Notes: generated from the letters alone by a model not told the origin. DNA of 64,000 nt from Lentzea sp. NBRC 105346 (GCF_030269605.1 NZ_BSTQ01000001.1:952850-1016849); one strand, 5' to 3'; shown: positions 31,378 to 40,735, counted from the first letter of the stretch. Numbers and translations: made by a program.

Positions 31378-33846
31378 TCAGGACTCGGCGAGCTCGTGCG
31401 CCGCCGACCACCGCTCGGCCAGCCGTTCCTTGTGCGCCCGCACGGCCCGGGGCAGCTGCCCGTAGGCGACGTCGCGCACGAGCATGTGCCCGAACCGGTA
31501 CCGCGTCTGGGTCCTGTGCCACCCGTGCGGCGAGCGCCGGAGGAAATCCCAGCGCTCCAGGTGCTCCAGCTGCCGCTCCACCTCGGCGGAGTCCACATCG
31601 GACACGGCGGCGACGGCATCGGCGGACACCGCCTCGCCGAACACGGCCGCGTCCTGCAGCACCGACTTCGTCACGGCCGGCAGCGTGTCCAGCCGTGCCG
31701 CGATCACCCCACGCACCGAGTGCGGCGGATGCACCCCGACACCGGAGCCGCCGTCGCGCAGCATCCGCACGTACTCCGTTGCGAACAAAGGGTTTCCGCC
31801 GACCGAGCTGACCAGCTCACGGCAGGGGCTCGCGATCAGCCCGTGCGTCTCGACCAGATGCCCCAGCAGTCGCAGCGTCGCGTCGTCGGACAGCCGGTCC
31901 AGCGTCGTCACCGTCGCCTCCCGCGTACCGCCACCCCAGCGGGGCCGCCGGTCCAGCAGCTCCGGGCGGGCGGTGGCCACGACCAGCATCGGCACCGGCA
32001 CGACCCGCTCGGCCAGGTCGCCGACGAAGTCGAGTACCGCCTCCGACGCCCAGTGCAGGTCCTCCACGACGACGATCAACGGCCGCTCGAGCGCCACCGC
32101 CTCCAGAAACCGGCGCAGCGCCATGGGTTCACAGTCCGCCGCGGGACCGAGCAGCGCGCGCAGCTCGTCCAGCACCCACGCACCGGAGGCGCCCATCAGC
32201 CGGTCGACCGCGTCGGCCAACCGCCGGTCCACGGTGGACGGACTGTCGCTGTCCCGTACGCCCGCGTAGGCGGCGACGACCTCGGCCAGGGCGGAACCAC
32301 CGCCGAACGCGGGCGCGCGGCCCGTCAGGCAGCGCACCCCGTCCCCGGACACGCGCGCCAGCTCCGCCAGCAGCCGGCTCTTGCCCATTCCCGGCTCCCC
32401 GAGAACGGTCACCAGATGCGGGCGGCGGTAGCGCAGCACGTTGCCCAGCAGACCGCGCAACAGGTCCAGCTCGCGTTCCCGCTCCACGAACGGCGCCGTC
32501 ACCCGCGGCACCGGGCGCGGCCGGATCGCCTCGACCACCCACCCCGACGCCGGGTCGTCGGGCACCGAGCACATCACCGCGCGCTCACTCGCACGCCGCG
32601 TCACGTCACACACCCGCACGTCGAACGGCGACGCCGTGGTGCCCAGCGCCCAGCACTCGCGCGTCACCGGGCCGGTCGCCGACGGCGGCTCGTCACCGTG
32701 GTAGGTCACCAGCACCTCGCCGGTCGTCACCGCGCAGCGCGGCGCCGGCCAGTCCGCCTCGAACGCGTCCCGGATCGCCACCGCCGCCCGCACGGCCCGT
32801 TCGGCGTCGTCCTCCCTGGTGCTCGGCACGCCGAACAACGCCCACCACGTCGACCCGATACCGCTCACCAGCATGCCGCCGAACCGGTCGACCTCGGCCC
32901 GCACGGCGTCCGCCATGCCGGTGTGGACCTGGTCGACCTGCTCCACGTCATCACGCTCGCGGGAGTCCAGATGGGACGTCACGAGCAGCACGCTCACCCA
33001 CCGGCGCTCCACCACCGGCACCAGGACGTCCACAGTGGACTCGACCGGCTCCGGGTCCGCGGCGACCGGCGCCTCGCCGGACGACTCCTCCAGCCGCAGT
33101 GCCAGATCCGGCGAGTGGTTGAGGATCGCGCGTTCCAGCTCCTGCAGCTCGCGGCACGGTTCGACGCCGAGCTGCTCGATCAGCGCGGCCCTGGTCGCCC
33201 GGTAGACCGCGAGCGCGTCGACCTGCCGGCCACACCGGTACAGGGCGCGCATCAGCTGCGCACACAGCCGTTCACGCAACGGCTCGGTCTCGACGAGCAC
33301 CTCCAGCTCGCCGACGACGTTCTGGTGGCCGCCACGGGCCAGCTCGGCGTCGAAGCAGTCCTCGTAGACGGCGAGCTTGCTGTCCTGCAACGCCGAGAGC
33401 TCCGGCCAGCCGACGCCGCGTTCGGCGAGGTCCGCCAGCGCCGGCCCGCGCCACAACCCGAGCGCGTCGCGCAACGTCTTCGCCGCCTGCTCGTGCTCCC
33501 CGGCGGCCAGCTCCGCGCGGCCGCGCTCGGCCAGCCGCTGGAACGCCGTCACGTCGAGATCGGCGGGATCGACCTGGAGCAGATATCCCGGCGCCTGCGT
33601 CAGCAACAACGCGGAGCTCTCCGCGGACAACGCACCACGCAACGTCGAGACGGCGTTCTGCAGCATCTTCCGCGCGGTGGGTGGCGCATCGCCGTCCCAA
33701 ACGACTTTCAACAACCGGCTCACCGGCACGACTTCACCGGCATGTAACAACAGGTATCCCAGAACTGCACGTTGTTTGACACCGTACAAAGGCACCGGAA
33801 CCCCATTGTCCAGCACTTCCAGGGGACCCAGCAGGTTGAATCGCAC
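31378..33846 (-). CDS. SARP-family regulator with degenerate cyclase-like and AAA ATPase domains
   Basis: An 822-residue AfsR/SARP-type regulator, a likely activator of the cluster. Order: OmpR-like winged helix (about 1-95, starting VRFNLLGPLEVL), bacterial transcriptional activation domain (about 95-245), a class III cyclase-like domain (about 280-425) that has lost its metal-binding Asp residues (GIGSTWWALFG in place of GDGxMAxFG), then an ATPase with Walker A GEPGMGKS and Walker B VVVEDLHWA. It ends soon after the AAA helical region and lacks the TPR array of the longest relatives. The GTG at 33846 gives the usual SARP N terminus; a TTG at 33861 is less likely. Leu34 is a TTA codon (complement of 33745-33747), so translation may depend on bldA. 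It is a paralogue of the divergent gene at 34115. Confidence 0.88.
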   Translation of the reverse strand: MRFNLLGPLEVLDNGVPVPLYGVKQRAVLGYLLLHAGEVVPVSRLLKVVWDGDAPPTARKMLQNAVSTLRGALSAESSALLLTQAPGYLLQVDPADLDVTAFQRLAERGRAELAAGEHEQAAKTLRDALGLWRGPALADLAERGVGWPELSALQDSKLAVYEDCFDAELARGGHQNVVGELEVLVETEPLRERLCAQLMRALYRCGRQVDALAVYRATRAALIEQLGVEPCRELQELERAILNHSPDLALRLEESSGEAPVAADPEPVESTVDVLVPVVERRWVSVLLVTSHLDSRERDDVEQVDQVHTGMADAVRAEVDRFGGMLVSGIGSTWWALFGVPSTREDDAERAVRAAVAIRDAFEADWPAPRCAVTTGEVLVTYHGDEPPSATGPVTRECWALGTTASPFDVRVCDVTRRASERAVMCSVPDDPASGWVVEAIRPRPVPRVTAPFVERERELDLLRGLLGNVLRYRRPHLVTVLGEPGMGKSRLLAELARVSGDGVRCLTGRAPAFGGGSALAEVVAAYAGVRDSDSPSTVDRRLADAVDRLMGASGAWVLDELRALLGPAADCEPMALRRFLEAVALERPLIVVVEDLHWASEAVLDFVGDLAERVVPVPMLVVATARPELLDRRPRWGGGTREATVTTLDRLSDDATLRLLGHLVETHGLIASPCRELVSSVGGNPLFATEYVRMLRDGGSGVGVHPPHSVRGVIAARLDTLPAVTKSVLQDAAVFGEAVSADAVAAVSDVDSAEVERQLEHLERWDFLRRSPHGWHRTQTRYRFGHMLVRDVAYGQLPRAVRAHKERLAERWSAAHELAES

Positions 33847-34114
33847 GGTTCGCCACCCCAACGGTGAGGGTTGTCACACAACATCCGACCCTACTGGTGG
33901 CGGCGAACCAAGTAGGCACTAAACGGTAACCATGCCCACCAATTGATACCCACTGGCAACACTAGGAAATTTCCTATGCCTTGTGGGGGATCCAATTGAG
34001 ATCTCCGATACCGCTTTTTCATCCGGCTACCTTGTGGCCACGGGTGATACACCGCACAACCGATCACACACTCCGGGACCTATCGAGATCACTCCAGAGG
34101 CTTGGGACGGGACC
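33847..34114. promoter_or_regulatory. Divergent promoter region between the two SARP genes
   Basis: 268 bp, visibly richer in A/T than its surroundings. It holds a perfect 14-bp palindrome TAGGAAATTTCCTA at 33963-33976 and a smaller inverted repeat GTTGTCACACAAC at 33870-33882, next to the left-hand start. Either could be an operator shared by the paralogous regulators. This is inference from symmetry and position. Confidence 0.5.
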
Positions 34115-36532
34115 ATGCATTTTTCTCTACTGGGTGCCTTGGAAGTCAACGACTGTGGATCCTCCGTCGCGCTCGGCAGTCCGAAACAACGCGCAACGCT
34201 GGGTTTCCTGTTGCTGCACGCCAACACCGTGGTGCCGACGAGCAAACTGCTGAAGGCACTCTGGGGCGAGGAGGCTCCGCCCACCGCGAGGAAGATGCTG
34301 CAGAACGCGGTGTGCGGGATCCGAGCCATCCTCGCGGACGAGAGAAATGATGCGGAAGCACCCGCGGCGCTGCTCACCCACGCGCCCGGATACCTGTTGC
34401 GAATCGATACTAATTCGATCGATCTGTTCCGATTCCAGGCACTGGCCGAGGATGGCCGCGCCGACCTCGCCGCCGGATCGTGGGAGTCGGCCGCCCGCAA
34501 GCTGCGCGAGGCACTGAGCCTGTGGCGTGGTCCGGCGCTCGCCGACCTCGTCGAGGCCGGCATCGCCTGGCCCGAGCTCACGGCCGTCCAGAACGGACGG
34601 ATCGCGGCGCTGGAGGACCTCGTCGAAGCCGAGCTCGCCTGCGGCCGTCACCACGAGGCCGTGGCCGAGCTCGAGGCGATGGTCGCCGCGGAACCGTTGC
34701 GCGAACGGCTGTGCGGACAGCTGATGCGCGCCCTCTACCGCGACGGCAGGCAGGCCGAGGCGGTGTCCGTCTATCGCCGCACGCGCACGCTGCTGCGCGA
34801 ACGGCTCGGCATCGAACCCGGCCACGAGCTGCGCGACCTGCACCGCGCGATCCTCGACCACGACCCGGCGCTGCAGCACCCCGCCACCGAACGAATCGTT
34901 ATCCCGCAACAACAACAGCCGCGAGTGGAAGCACGGCCGGCCGCGGCCGAACGAAAGTGGATCACCGCGCTGCTCGTCGCCACCGAGACCGACGAGGACG
35001 ACATCGAGGACGCCGACCGGAATCTCAAGGACGTGCTCGGCGCGGTCCGCGACGAGGTCGCCCGGTTCGGCGGCATTGTGACCGCGTCCGCCGGCCCCAT
35101 GGCACTGGCCGTGTTCGGCGTGCCCCTCACGCGCGAGGACGACGCCTCCCGCGCCCTCATGGCCGCCACGGCGATCCGCGACCGCTTCCCCTCGGTCCGG
35201 ATCGCCGTGGCCACCGGCGAGACCTTCGTCCGCCCGCGCGGCGGGCCGCCGCTGATCACCGGTGAGGCGCTCAACACCGGGTTGCGCCTGCTCACCGCAG
35301 CCGAACCCGGCGCCATCGAGCAGTGCGACGTCACCCGCGACATCACGGGCCGCGTGCCCGGCCGGGCGCCGCTGATCGACCGCGACCGCGAGCTGAAGCT
35401 GCTGCGCGAGCTCGTCGAGCACACCGCCCGCACGAACACCGCGCACCTGGTGACCCTGGTGGGCGAACCGGGCATGGGCAAGACGCGGCTCGTCACCGAG
35501 CTGGCGGGCGCGCAGTTCCTCACCACGCCGCACATCCCGGACACCGCGCGGGTCGTCGTCTTCGAGGACCTGCACCTCGCCGACGACGCGCTGATCGACT
35601 TCGTCCACAGGATTCCCCAGCGATCCGGCCCGCTGCTGGTCGTCGCGACCGCACGGCCTGAACTGCGGTGGTCGAGACCATCTTGGGGCGGTGGACCGCG
35701 GCACACGACGATCACGCTCGGCCCGCTGTCGGAGATCGGCACCAGCCGCCTGCTGGACGCGCTGCTCGACGGCGCCGACAGCCGGCTGGTCCGCAGCAAC
35801 CCCGCGCTGCTCACCCGCATCGGCGGCAACCCGCTGTTCGCCGAGGAGTACGTCCGCGCGCTCGGCACCCACAGCGCGGCCCTGCCGAACACGTTGCGCG
35901 CCGTCGTCGCGGCCCGGCTCGACGCCGCGCCGGCCGAGGAAAAGACGGTGCTGCAGAACGCGGCCGTGCTCGGCGAGACCGTGTGGCCCGGCGCCGTCGC
36001 CGCGATCAGCGGCCTCGAACGCGCCGAGGTGAAGAAGATCCTCGACCGGTGGGAGCGCCGCGACATCGTGCGCCGCCGACCGGCCAGCACGATCCCCGGC
36101 GAGACCGAGTACGCGTTCCGGCACCAGCTCGTGCTCGACGTCGCCCACGACCAGCTGCCGCGCGCGGTCAGAGCGGACAAACACCGGCTGGCCGCCGCGT
36201 GGCTGGAGCAGCAGCCCGCCGTGAAGGCCGACATGCTCGCCTGCCACTTCGGCCACGCGGTCCGGTTGTCGGCGGCCGCCGGGAAGCCGACCGAGGAGCT
36301 GCGTGAACGGGCCCGCACGGTGCTCGCCGACGCCGGTCGCCGGGCCGCCGCGCTCGGCGCGTACGCGATCGCCGTGCGCTGCTACCGGACCGCGATCGAG
36401 CTCGCGCCCGAGGACGACCCGAACCGCGCGTCGCTGTTGCGCCTGTACCGCAAGAGCCTCGCGCACTGCGACCCCGACCAGGTCTTCATCTCGGTCGGCG
36501 ACGTGGCGCCACGGGTGCTGGTCCGCGCATGA
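34115..36532 (+). CDS. SARP-family regulator with shortened ATPase domain
   Basis: 805 residues, a paralogue of the leftward SARP. The winged helix starts MHFSLLGALEVND and is followed by an activation domain to about 250. A degenerate cyclase-like region follows (about 290-425; SAGPMALAVFGVPLTREDDA without catalytic Asp), then an ATPase with Walker A GEPGMGKT. Only about 40 residues separate Walker A from the Walker B-like VVVFEDLHLAD, against nearly 120 in its neighbour. Much of the nucleotide-binding core is therefore missing and ATPase activity is doubtful. The C terminus adds one TPR-like segment. The ATG at 34115 has GGGA 7 nt upstream; the in-frame extension back to 33983 is not SARP-like. 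The stop overlaps the ABC ATPase start (ATGA), so regulator and exporter are cotranscribed. Confidence 0.87.
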   Translation: MHFSLLGALEVNDCGSSVALGSPKQRATLGFLLLHANTVVPTSKLLKALWGEEAPPTARKMLQNAVCGIRAILADERNDAEAPAALLTHAPGYLLRIDTNSIDLFRFQALAEDGRADLAAGSWESAARKLREALSLWRGPALADLVEAGIAWPELTAVQNGRIAALEDLVEAELACGRHHEAVAELEAMVAAEPLRERLCGQLMRALYRDGRQAEAVSVYRRTRTLLRERLGIEPGHELRDLHRAILDHDPALQHPATERIVIPQQQQPRVEARPAAAERKWITALLVATETDEDDIEDADRNLKDVLGAVRDEVARFGGIVTASAGPMALAVFGVPLTREDDASRALMAATAIRDRFPSVRIAVATGETFVRPRGGPPLITGEALNTGLRLLTAAEPGAIEQCDVTRDITGRVPGRAPLIDRDRELKLLRELVEHTARTNTAHLVTLVGEPGMGKTRLVTELAGAQFLTTPHIPDTARVVVFEDLHLADDALIDFVHRIPQRSGPLLVVATARPELRWSRPSWGGGPRHTTITLGPLSEIGTSRLLDALLDGADSRLVRSNPALLTRIGGNPLFAEEYVRALGTHSAALPNTLRAVVAARLDAAPAEEKTVLQNAAVLGETVWPGAVAAISGLERAEVKKILDRWERRDIVRRRPASTIPGETEYAFRHQLVLDVAHDQLPRAVRADKHRLAAAWLEQQPAVKADMLACHFGHAVRLSAAAGKPTEELRERARTVLADAGRRAAALGAYAIAVRCYRTAIELAPEDDPNRASLLRLYRKSLAHCDPDQVFISVGDVAPRVLVRA

Positions 36533-37485
36533 CCCAGCACGACGCGGTCACGGTCAGCGCCCTGGTCAAGCGCTACCCGCGCAAGCCGCGCCCGGCCGTC
36601 GACGGGCTCGGCTTCACCGTGCGGCGCGGCGAGGTGTTCGGACTGCTCGGCCCGAACGGGGCCGGGAAGACGACCACGATCGGCGTCCTCACCACCAGGG
36701 TGCTGCCCACCTCCGGCACCGTGACGGTCGAGGGCGTCGACGTGGTCACCCAGCCCAGTGCCGCGCGGGCGCTGCTCGCCGTGGTGCCCCAGCACAACAA
36801 CCTCGACCGGGCGCTGACCGTGCGGCAGAACCTCCTGTTCCACGCCAAATACCACGGCGTGCGGCGTGGGGAGCGCCGGCGGCGCGCGGACGAGATCCTC
36901 GACCTGATGGGGCTCGCCGAGCACGCGGGCAGCACGATCATGCGTCTGTCGGGCGGGCAGCAGCAGCGCGTCATGATCGCCCGCGCGCTCATGCACCGCC
37001 CCACGGTGATGTTCTTCGACGAACCGTCGAACGCGCTCGACCCGCAGGCGAAGCTGTTCGTCTACCAGAGAATCTCCGAGCTGCGAGACGAAGGCGTCAC
37101 CGTCGTCCTCACCACGCACGACATGGACGAGGCCGCGCGGCTCTGCGACCGCGTCGGCATCATCGACCACGGCCGGCTGCTCACCCTCGACACCCCGGCC
37201 GCGCTCACCGCCGCCATGGAGGGCGACGTCACCGTCAAGCTCACCGTCGAGGGCGCCGACCCCGGACAGCTCGCCACCAAACTGTCCACAGTGCACGGTG
37301 TGCAGCACGTGGAGACGCTGGGCGCGCACGACTTCCGGCTCCGCGTCGACGCCGACAGCGCACCCGTGCTCGCCGCGGCGCTGCGCGTCGTCGACGAGTT
37401 CGGCGCCCGCCTGCGGGACGTCGCCACCGACCGGCCGAGCCTCGAGGACGTGTTCATCAAGCTCACGGGCAGGGATCTGCGATGA
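36529..37485 (+). CDS. ABC exporter ATP-binding protein, DrrA-type
   Basis: 318 residues, the cytoplasmic ATPase of a two-gene exporter. Walker A is GLLGPNGAGKTTT, the Q-loop PQHNN, the signature RLSGGQQQR, Walker B MFFDEPSNALD and the switch His in TTHDMDEA. The C-terminal region after about 225 (VEGADPGQLATKL, then RPSLEDVFIKLTGRDL) is the DrrA-type extension. It is translationally coupled to the regulator before it and the permease after it (both ATGA). In drug-producing actinomycetes such pairs export the product; that role is inferred here from position in the cluster. Confidence 0.9.
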   Translation: MTQHDAVTVSALVKRYPRKPRPAVDGLGFTVRRGEVFGLLGPNGAGKTTTIGVLTTRVLPTSGTVTVEGVDVVTQPSAARALLAVVPQHNNLDRALTVRQNLLFHAKYHGVRRGERRRRADEILDLMGLAEHAGSTIMRLSGGQQQRVMIARALMHRPTVMFFDEPSNALDPQAKLFVYQRISELRDEGVTVVLTTHDMDEAARLCDRVGIIDHGRLLTLDTPAALTAAMEGDVTVKLTVEGADPGQLATKLSTVHGVQHVETLGAHDFRLRVDADSAPVLAAALRVVDEFGARLRDVATDRPSLEDVFIKLTGRDLR

Positions 37486-38240
37486 GGGCCTTCACCGCCG
37501 TGCTGTCCCGCGACGTGTTAGTCACGTGGCGGGAACTGCCGAGCTTCCTGCTGCAGACCATCGTGCAGCCGCTGTTCGTGCTGTTCGTGTTCGGCACCGT
37601 GCTCACCGACCTCGGCTACGTCCAGTCCGGTTACGGCGCGGTGCTGCTGCCGGGCATCATCGCGCTGACCGGGTTCTTCGGCGCCGTGCAGCAGACGTCC
37701 ATCCCGCTGACCCTGGACTTCTCCTGGACCCGCGAGATCGAGGACCGGCTGCTGGCCCCGATGCCAATCCACCTCGTCGGCGTCGAGAAGATCCTTTTCG
37801 GAGCGTTGCGCGGCCTGGTGTCCGCGCTGTGCATGGTGCCGATCGGGTTCGTCCTGCTCGACACCACGTGGCCCTTGCCGAGCCTGCCCCTGGCACTGGG
37901 CGTCTTGACCCTCGGCACGTTCTGCGGCGCCGCACTCGGCCTGGTGCTCGGCACGGTCGTGCACCCCGACCGGATCAACACCGTGTTCGCCGTGCTCGTG
38001 ACGCCGATGATGTTCACCGGCGCTACCCAGTTCCCGCTGCCACAGCTGGACAACCTGCCGTGGTTCCAGTGGGTCTGCGCGCTCAACCCCCTCACCTACG
38101 TCAGCGAGGGCATGCGCGCGCTGCTCGTGCCCGCGGTGCCGCACGTGCCACTGTGGGTGTGCCTGGATGTGCTCTTCGTGACGACCGCGTTGTTCGGCTG
38201 GATCGGTGTGAAAGGGTTCCTGCGCAGATCTCTGGACTGA
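37482..38240 (+). CDS. ABC-2 type exporter permease, DrrB-type
   Basis: 252 residues with about six transmembrane segments and the ABC-2 family layout (GTVLTDLGY, LLPGIIALTGFFGAVQQT, then EIEDRLLAPMP and a late ALNPLTYVSEGMRALL). It is the membrane partner of the preceding ATPase. The ATG at 37482 overlaps the ATPase stop. The reading frame is open far upstream, but that part is a shadow of the SARP and ATPase genes. Leu13 is a TTA codon (37518-37520), a second sign of bldA-type control in this cluster. This gene probably marks the right-hand end of the biosynthetic region. Confidence 0.9.
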   Translation: MRAFTAVLSRDVLVTWRELPSFLLQTIVQPLFVLFVFGTVLTDLGYVQSGYGAVLLPGIIALTGFFGAVQQTSIPLTLDFSWTREIEDRLLAPMPIHLVGVEKILFGALRGLVSALCMVPIGFVLLDTTWPLPSLPLALGVLTLGTFCGAALGLVLGTVVHPDRINTVFAVLVTPMMFTGATQFPLPQLDNLPWFQWVCALNPLTYVSEGMRALLVPAVPHVPLWVCLDVLFVTTALFGWIGVKGFLRRSLD

Positions 38241-38249
38241 CCGAGTGAT

Positions 38250-38289
38250 GTAGGTCAGCCTATCTTTCTGTTTGGTTAGCCTGTGCTTA
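38250..38289 (+). promoter_or_regulatory. Two adjacent DtxR/IdeR-like iron boxes
   Basis: Box 1 is GTAGGTCAGCCTATCTTTC (38250-38268) and box 2 TTTGGTTAGCCTGTGCTTA (38271-38289). Against the consensus TTAGGTTAGCCTAACCTAA they match about 12 and 14 of 19 positions and share the core AGCCT. They lie 47-86 bp before the GTG of the adenylation-acyltransferase gene. Iron-dependent repression is the expected behaviour. Confidence 0.7.
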
Positions 38290-38335
38290 TCCTGCGTCCG
38301 GCCGTGTTCGCCGCCCCACGGCCGGAGGTGACGTC

Positions 38336-40735
38336 GTGCATCAACCGCAGACCCGCACAGCACGGGTTCCCTTCGCGTACGACCTGCACGTGCACGGCGA
38401 CGCTCCAGCGCTCATCGCGGCCGACGGCACACCGGTGTCCTACACGGACCTCGAGGACCGTGTCGAACACCGGGCGCGCCAACTCGGTGACACACGGCGA
38501 CTCGTGCTCGTCACCGCCACCAACGACGTCGAGCCGATCGTCACCTACCTCGCGGCGTTGCGCGGCGGCCACCCCGTCCTGCTCACCGCACCCGAACACG
38601 CCCCGGCGCTCGTGGCCGCCTACGACCCCGATGTCGTTGCCGACCAAGGGAAACTGACGGAACGCCGCGAGGGCACGGCACACGAGCTGCACGAAGACCT
38701 CGCGCTGCTGCTGTCCACGTCCGGAACCACCGGCTCGCCCAAGCTCGTGCGGCTCTCCGCCGAGAACCTGCGGTCCAACGCCGCCGCGATCGCCGAGTAC
38801 CTCGGCATCCGCGCCACCGACCGCGCGCTGCTCTCGCTGCCACTGCACTACTGCTACGGACTGTCCGTGGTGAACAGCAACCTGTCCCGTGGCGCGGCCG
38901 TCGTGCTGTCCGACCGATCTGTGCTCGACCCGCGGTTCTGGGACCACGCGAGGAACGCCGGTGCGACCAGCCTGCACGGCGTGCCGCACACGTTCGACCT
39001 CCTCGACCGCGTCGACGTCGATCTGCCGTCGCTGCGGTACGTCACGCAGGCCGGTGGGCGGCTCGCGCCCGAGAAGGTGCGGCGCTACGCGCGAAGTTGG
39101 ACGTTCTTCGTCATGTACGGCCAGACCGAGGCCACCGCGCGCATGGCCTACCTGCCCCCCGAGCTGGCCGAGTCGCGGCCGTCGGCCATCGGGATCCCGA
39201 TCCCCGGCGGCGAGTTCGCCATCCGCGGTGGCGGGGACGAAGGCGAGCTGATCTATCGCGGCGCCAACGTGATGCTCGGGTACGCGGAACGACCGGCGGA
39301 TCTCGCCCTGGGACGGGAGATCGACGAACTCGTCACCGGCGACCTCGCCCGGCGCGCACCGGACGGGCTGTACGAGGTGATCGGCCGCACCAGCCGATTC
39401 GTCAAGCCGTTCGGGCTGCGGCTCGACCTCGACCGGGCCGAGCGGCTCTTCCGCGAGCGCGGGCACGACGTGGCGTGCGCGGGTGACGACCACGGTGTCA
39501 CCATCGCGGTCACGGGCGAGGCCGCCGAGGTGCGGCGGCTCGTGCCGTCGTTGACCGGCCTGCCCGCCGGCCACGTGCGCGTCGTGGAGTTCACCGAGCT
39601 GCCGAGGCTGGCCAACGGGAAGATCGACTACAGCGCGGTGTCCACCGCGACCTCAGATGGTGCGACCGAGACAGTGCGCGCACTGTACTGCGAAATCCTG
39701 CACCTGCCGGACGTCGACGACGAGGCCACGTTCGTGTCGCTCGGCGGCGACTCGATGTCGTACGTGCAGATGTCGATCAAACTGGAGGAGCTGCTCGGCT
39801 CCCTGCCGCCGAACTGGCCGACCACGCCGATCGCCGAGCTGGAGGGCGCCCGCGGTGGCCCCACCACCGTCGAGACCAACATCCTGTTGCGCGCCTTGGC
39901 GATCGTCCTCGTCGTCGGCACCCACATCGGGCTCTACCAGGTGCTCGGCGGGGCGCACCTGCTGCTCGCCGTGGCGGGCTGGAGCTTCGCCCGGTTCGGC
40001 CTGTCCCACGTGGACACCGGAAAGGCCGTGCTGCGCAGTGCCGCGCGGATCGCCGTGCCCGCGATGGCGTGGATCGGCTGGCGGGCGCTGGTGCGCGACG
40101 ACGTCGGTACCGCGAACGTGTTGCTGGTCAACAACTACGCGCACCAGGGCGCGTGGGGCTACTGGTACGTCGAGGTCGCCGTCCAGCTGCTGCTCGTCCT
40201 CGGCATCCTGTTCGCGATCCCGGCGGTCCGCCGCCTGGAACGCCGCCACCGCTTCGGGTTCGCGGCCGGTGCGCTGGCGATTGGCCTGGTCGCCTACCTC
40301 TTCGCGAACGACACCGTCGAGTTTCCCGAACGCGCGCTGGCCACGCACGGCGTCGCCTGGTTCTTCGCGCTCGGCTGGCTCGCCCACCGGTCGACGACCC
40401 TGCGGCAACGGCTGTTCACCGCGGCGCTGACGCTCGTGCTCGTGCCCGGCTACTTCGACAACCCGTTGCGGGAAGCGGTGATCACGGCCGGCGTCCTGCT
40501 GCTGTTGTTCGTGCCGCGGGTCGTGGCTCCGCGCCTGCTGGTTCGCGTGGCCGGGCTCATCGCGGGCGCGTCGCTGTACATCTACCTGTCGCACTGGTCG
40601 ATCTACATCCCGCTCGTCCACCTCGGCGTGCCCAAGGCGGTCGTGCTGCTGATCTGCCTGACCGCGGGCGCCCTGCTCTGGCGGTTCGCCCAGCGCGCCG
40701 AACGGCTGATCCGCCGCTACCCGCTCAAGGGATAG
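38336..40735 (+). CDS. Adenylation-carrier-membrane acyltransferase fusion protein
   Basis: 799 residues in three parts. Residues 1-435 are an AMP-forming adenylation domain: STSGTTGSPKLV (A3), MYGQTEATARM (A5), TGDLARRAPDGLYEVIGRT (A7), and LANGKIDYS with the catalytic Lys near 427 (A10). Residues about 445-510 are a carrier domain with phosphopantetheine Ser473 in LGGDSMSY. From about 515 the chain is integral membrane, some 9-10 hydrophobic segments starting RALAIVLVVGTHIG and containing YIYLSHWSIYIPL, resembling an acyltransferase-3 (OafA-like) domain. It should activate an acyl or amino acid, hold it as a thioester and pass it to an acceptor at the membrane, like the DltA/DltC/DltB scheme in one chain. 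GTG start with GGAGG 7 nt upstream. Tandem iron boxes precede it. Its end overlaps the convergent ferric transporter gene by 19 nt. The substrate is unknown. Confidence 0.85.
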   Translation: MHQPQTRTARVPFAYDLHVHGDAPALIAADGTPVSYTDLEDRVEHRARQLGDTRRLVLVTATNDVEPIVTYLAALRGGHPVLLTAPEHAPALVAAYDPDVVADQGKLTERREGTAHELHEDLALLLSTSGTTGSPKLVRLSAENLRSNAAAIAEYLGIRATDRALLSLPLHYCYGLSVVNSNLSRGAAVVLSDRSVLDPRFWDHARNAGATSLHGVPHTFDLLDRVDVDLPSLRYVTQAGGRLAPEKVRRYARSWTFFVMYGQTEATARMAYLPPELAESRPSAIGIPIPGGEFAIRGGGDEGELIYRGANVMLGYAERPADLALGREIDELVTGDLARRAPDGLYEVIGRTSRFVKPFGLRLDLDRAERLFRERGHDVACAGDDHGVTIAVTGEAAEVRRLVPSLTGLPAGHVRVVEFTELPRLANGKIDYSAVSTATSDGATETVRALYCEILHLPDVDDEATFVSLGGDSMSYVQMSIKLEELLGSLPPNWPTTPIAELEGARGGPTTVETNILLRALAIVLVVGTHIGLYQVLGGAHLLLAVAGWSFARFGLSHVDTGKAVLRSAARIAVPAMAWIGWRALVRDDVGTANVLLVNNYAHQGAWGYWYVEVAVQLLLVLGILFAIPAVRRLERRHRFGFAAGALAIGLVAYLFANDTVEFPERALATHGVAWFFALGWLAHRSTTLRQRLFTAALTLVLVPGYFDNPLREAVITAGVLLLLFVPRVVAPRLLVRVAGLIAGASLYIYLSHWSIYIPLVHLGVPKAVVLLICLTAGALLWRFAQRAERLIRRYPLKG

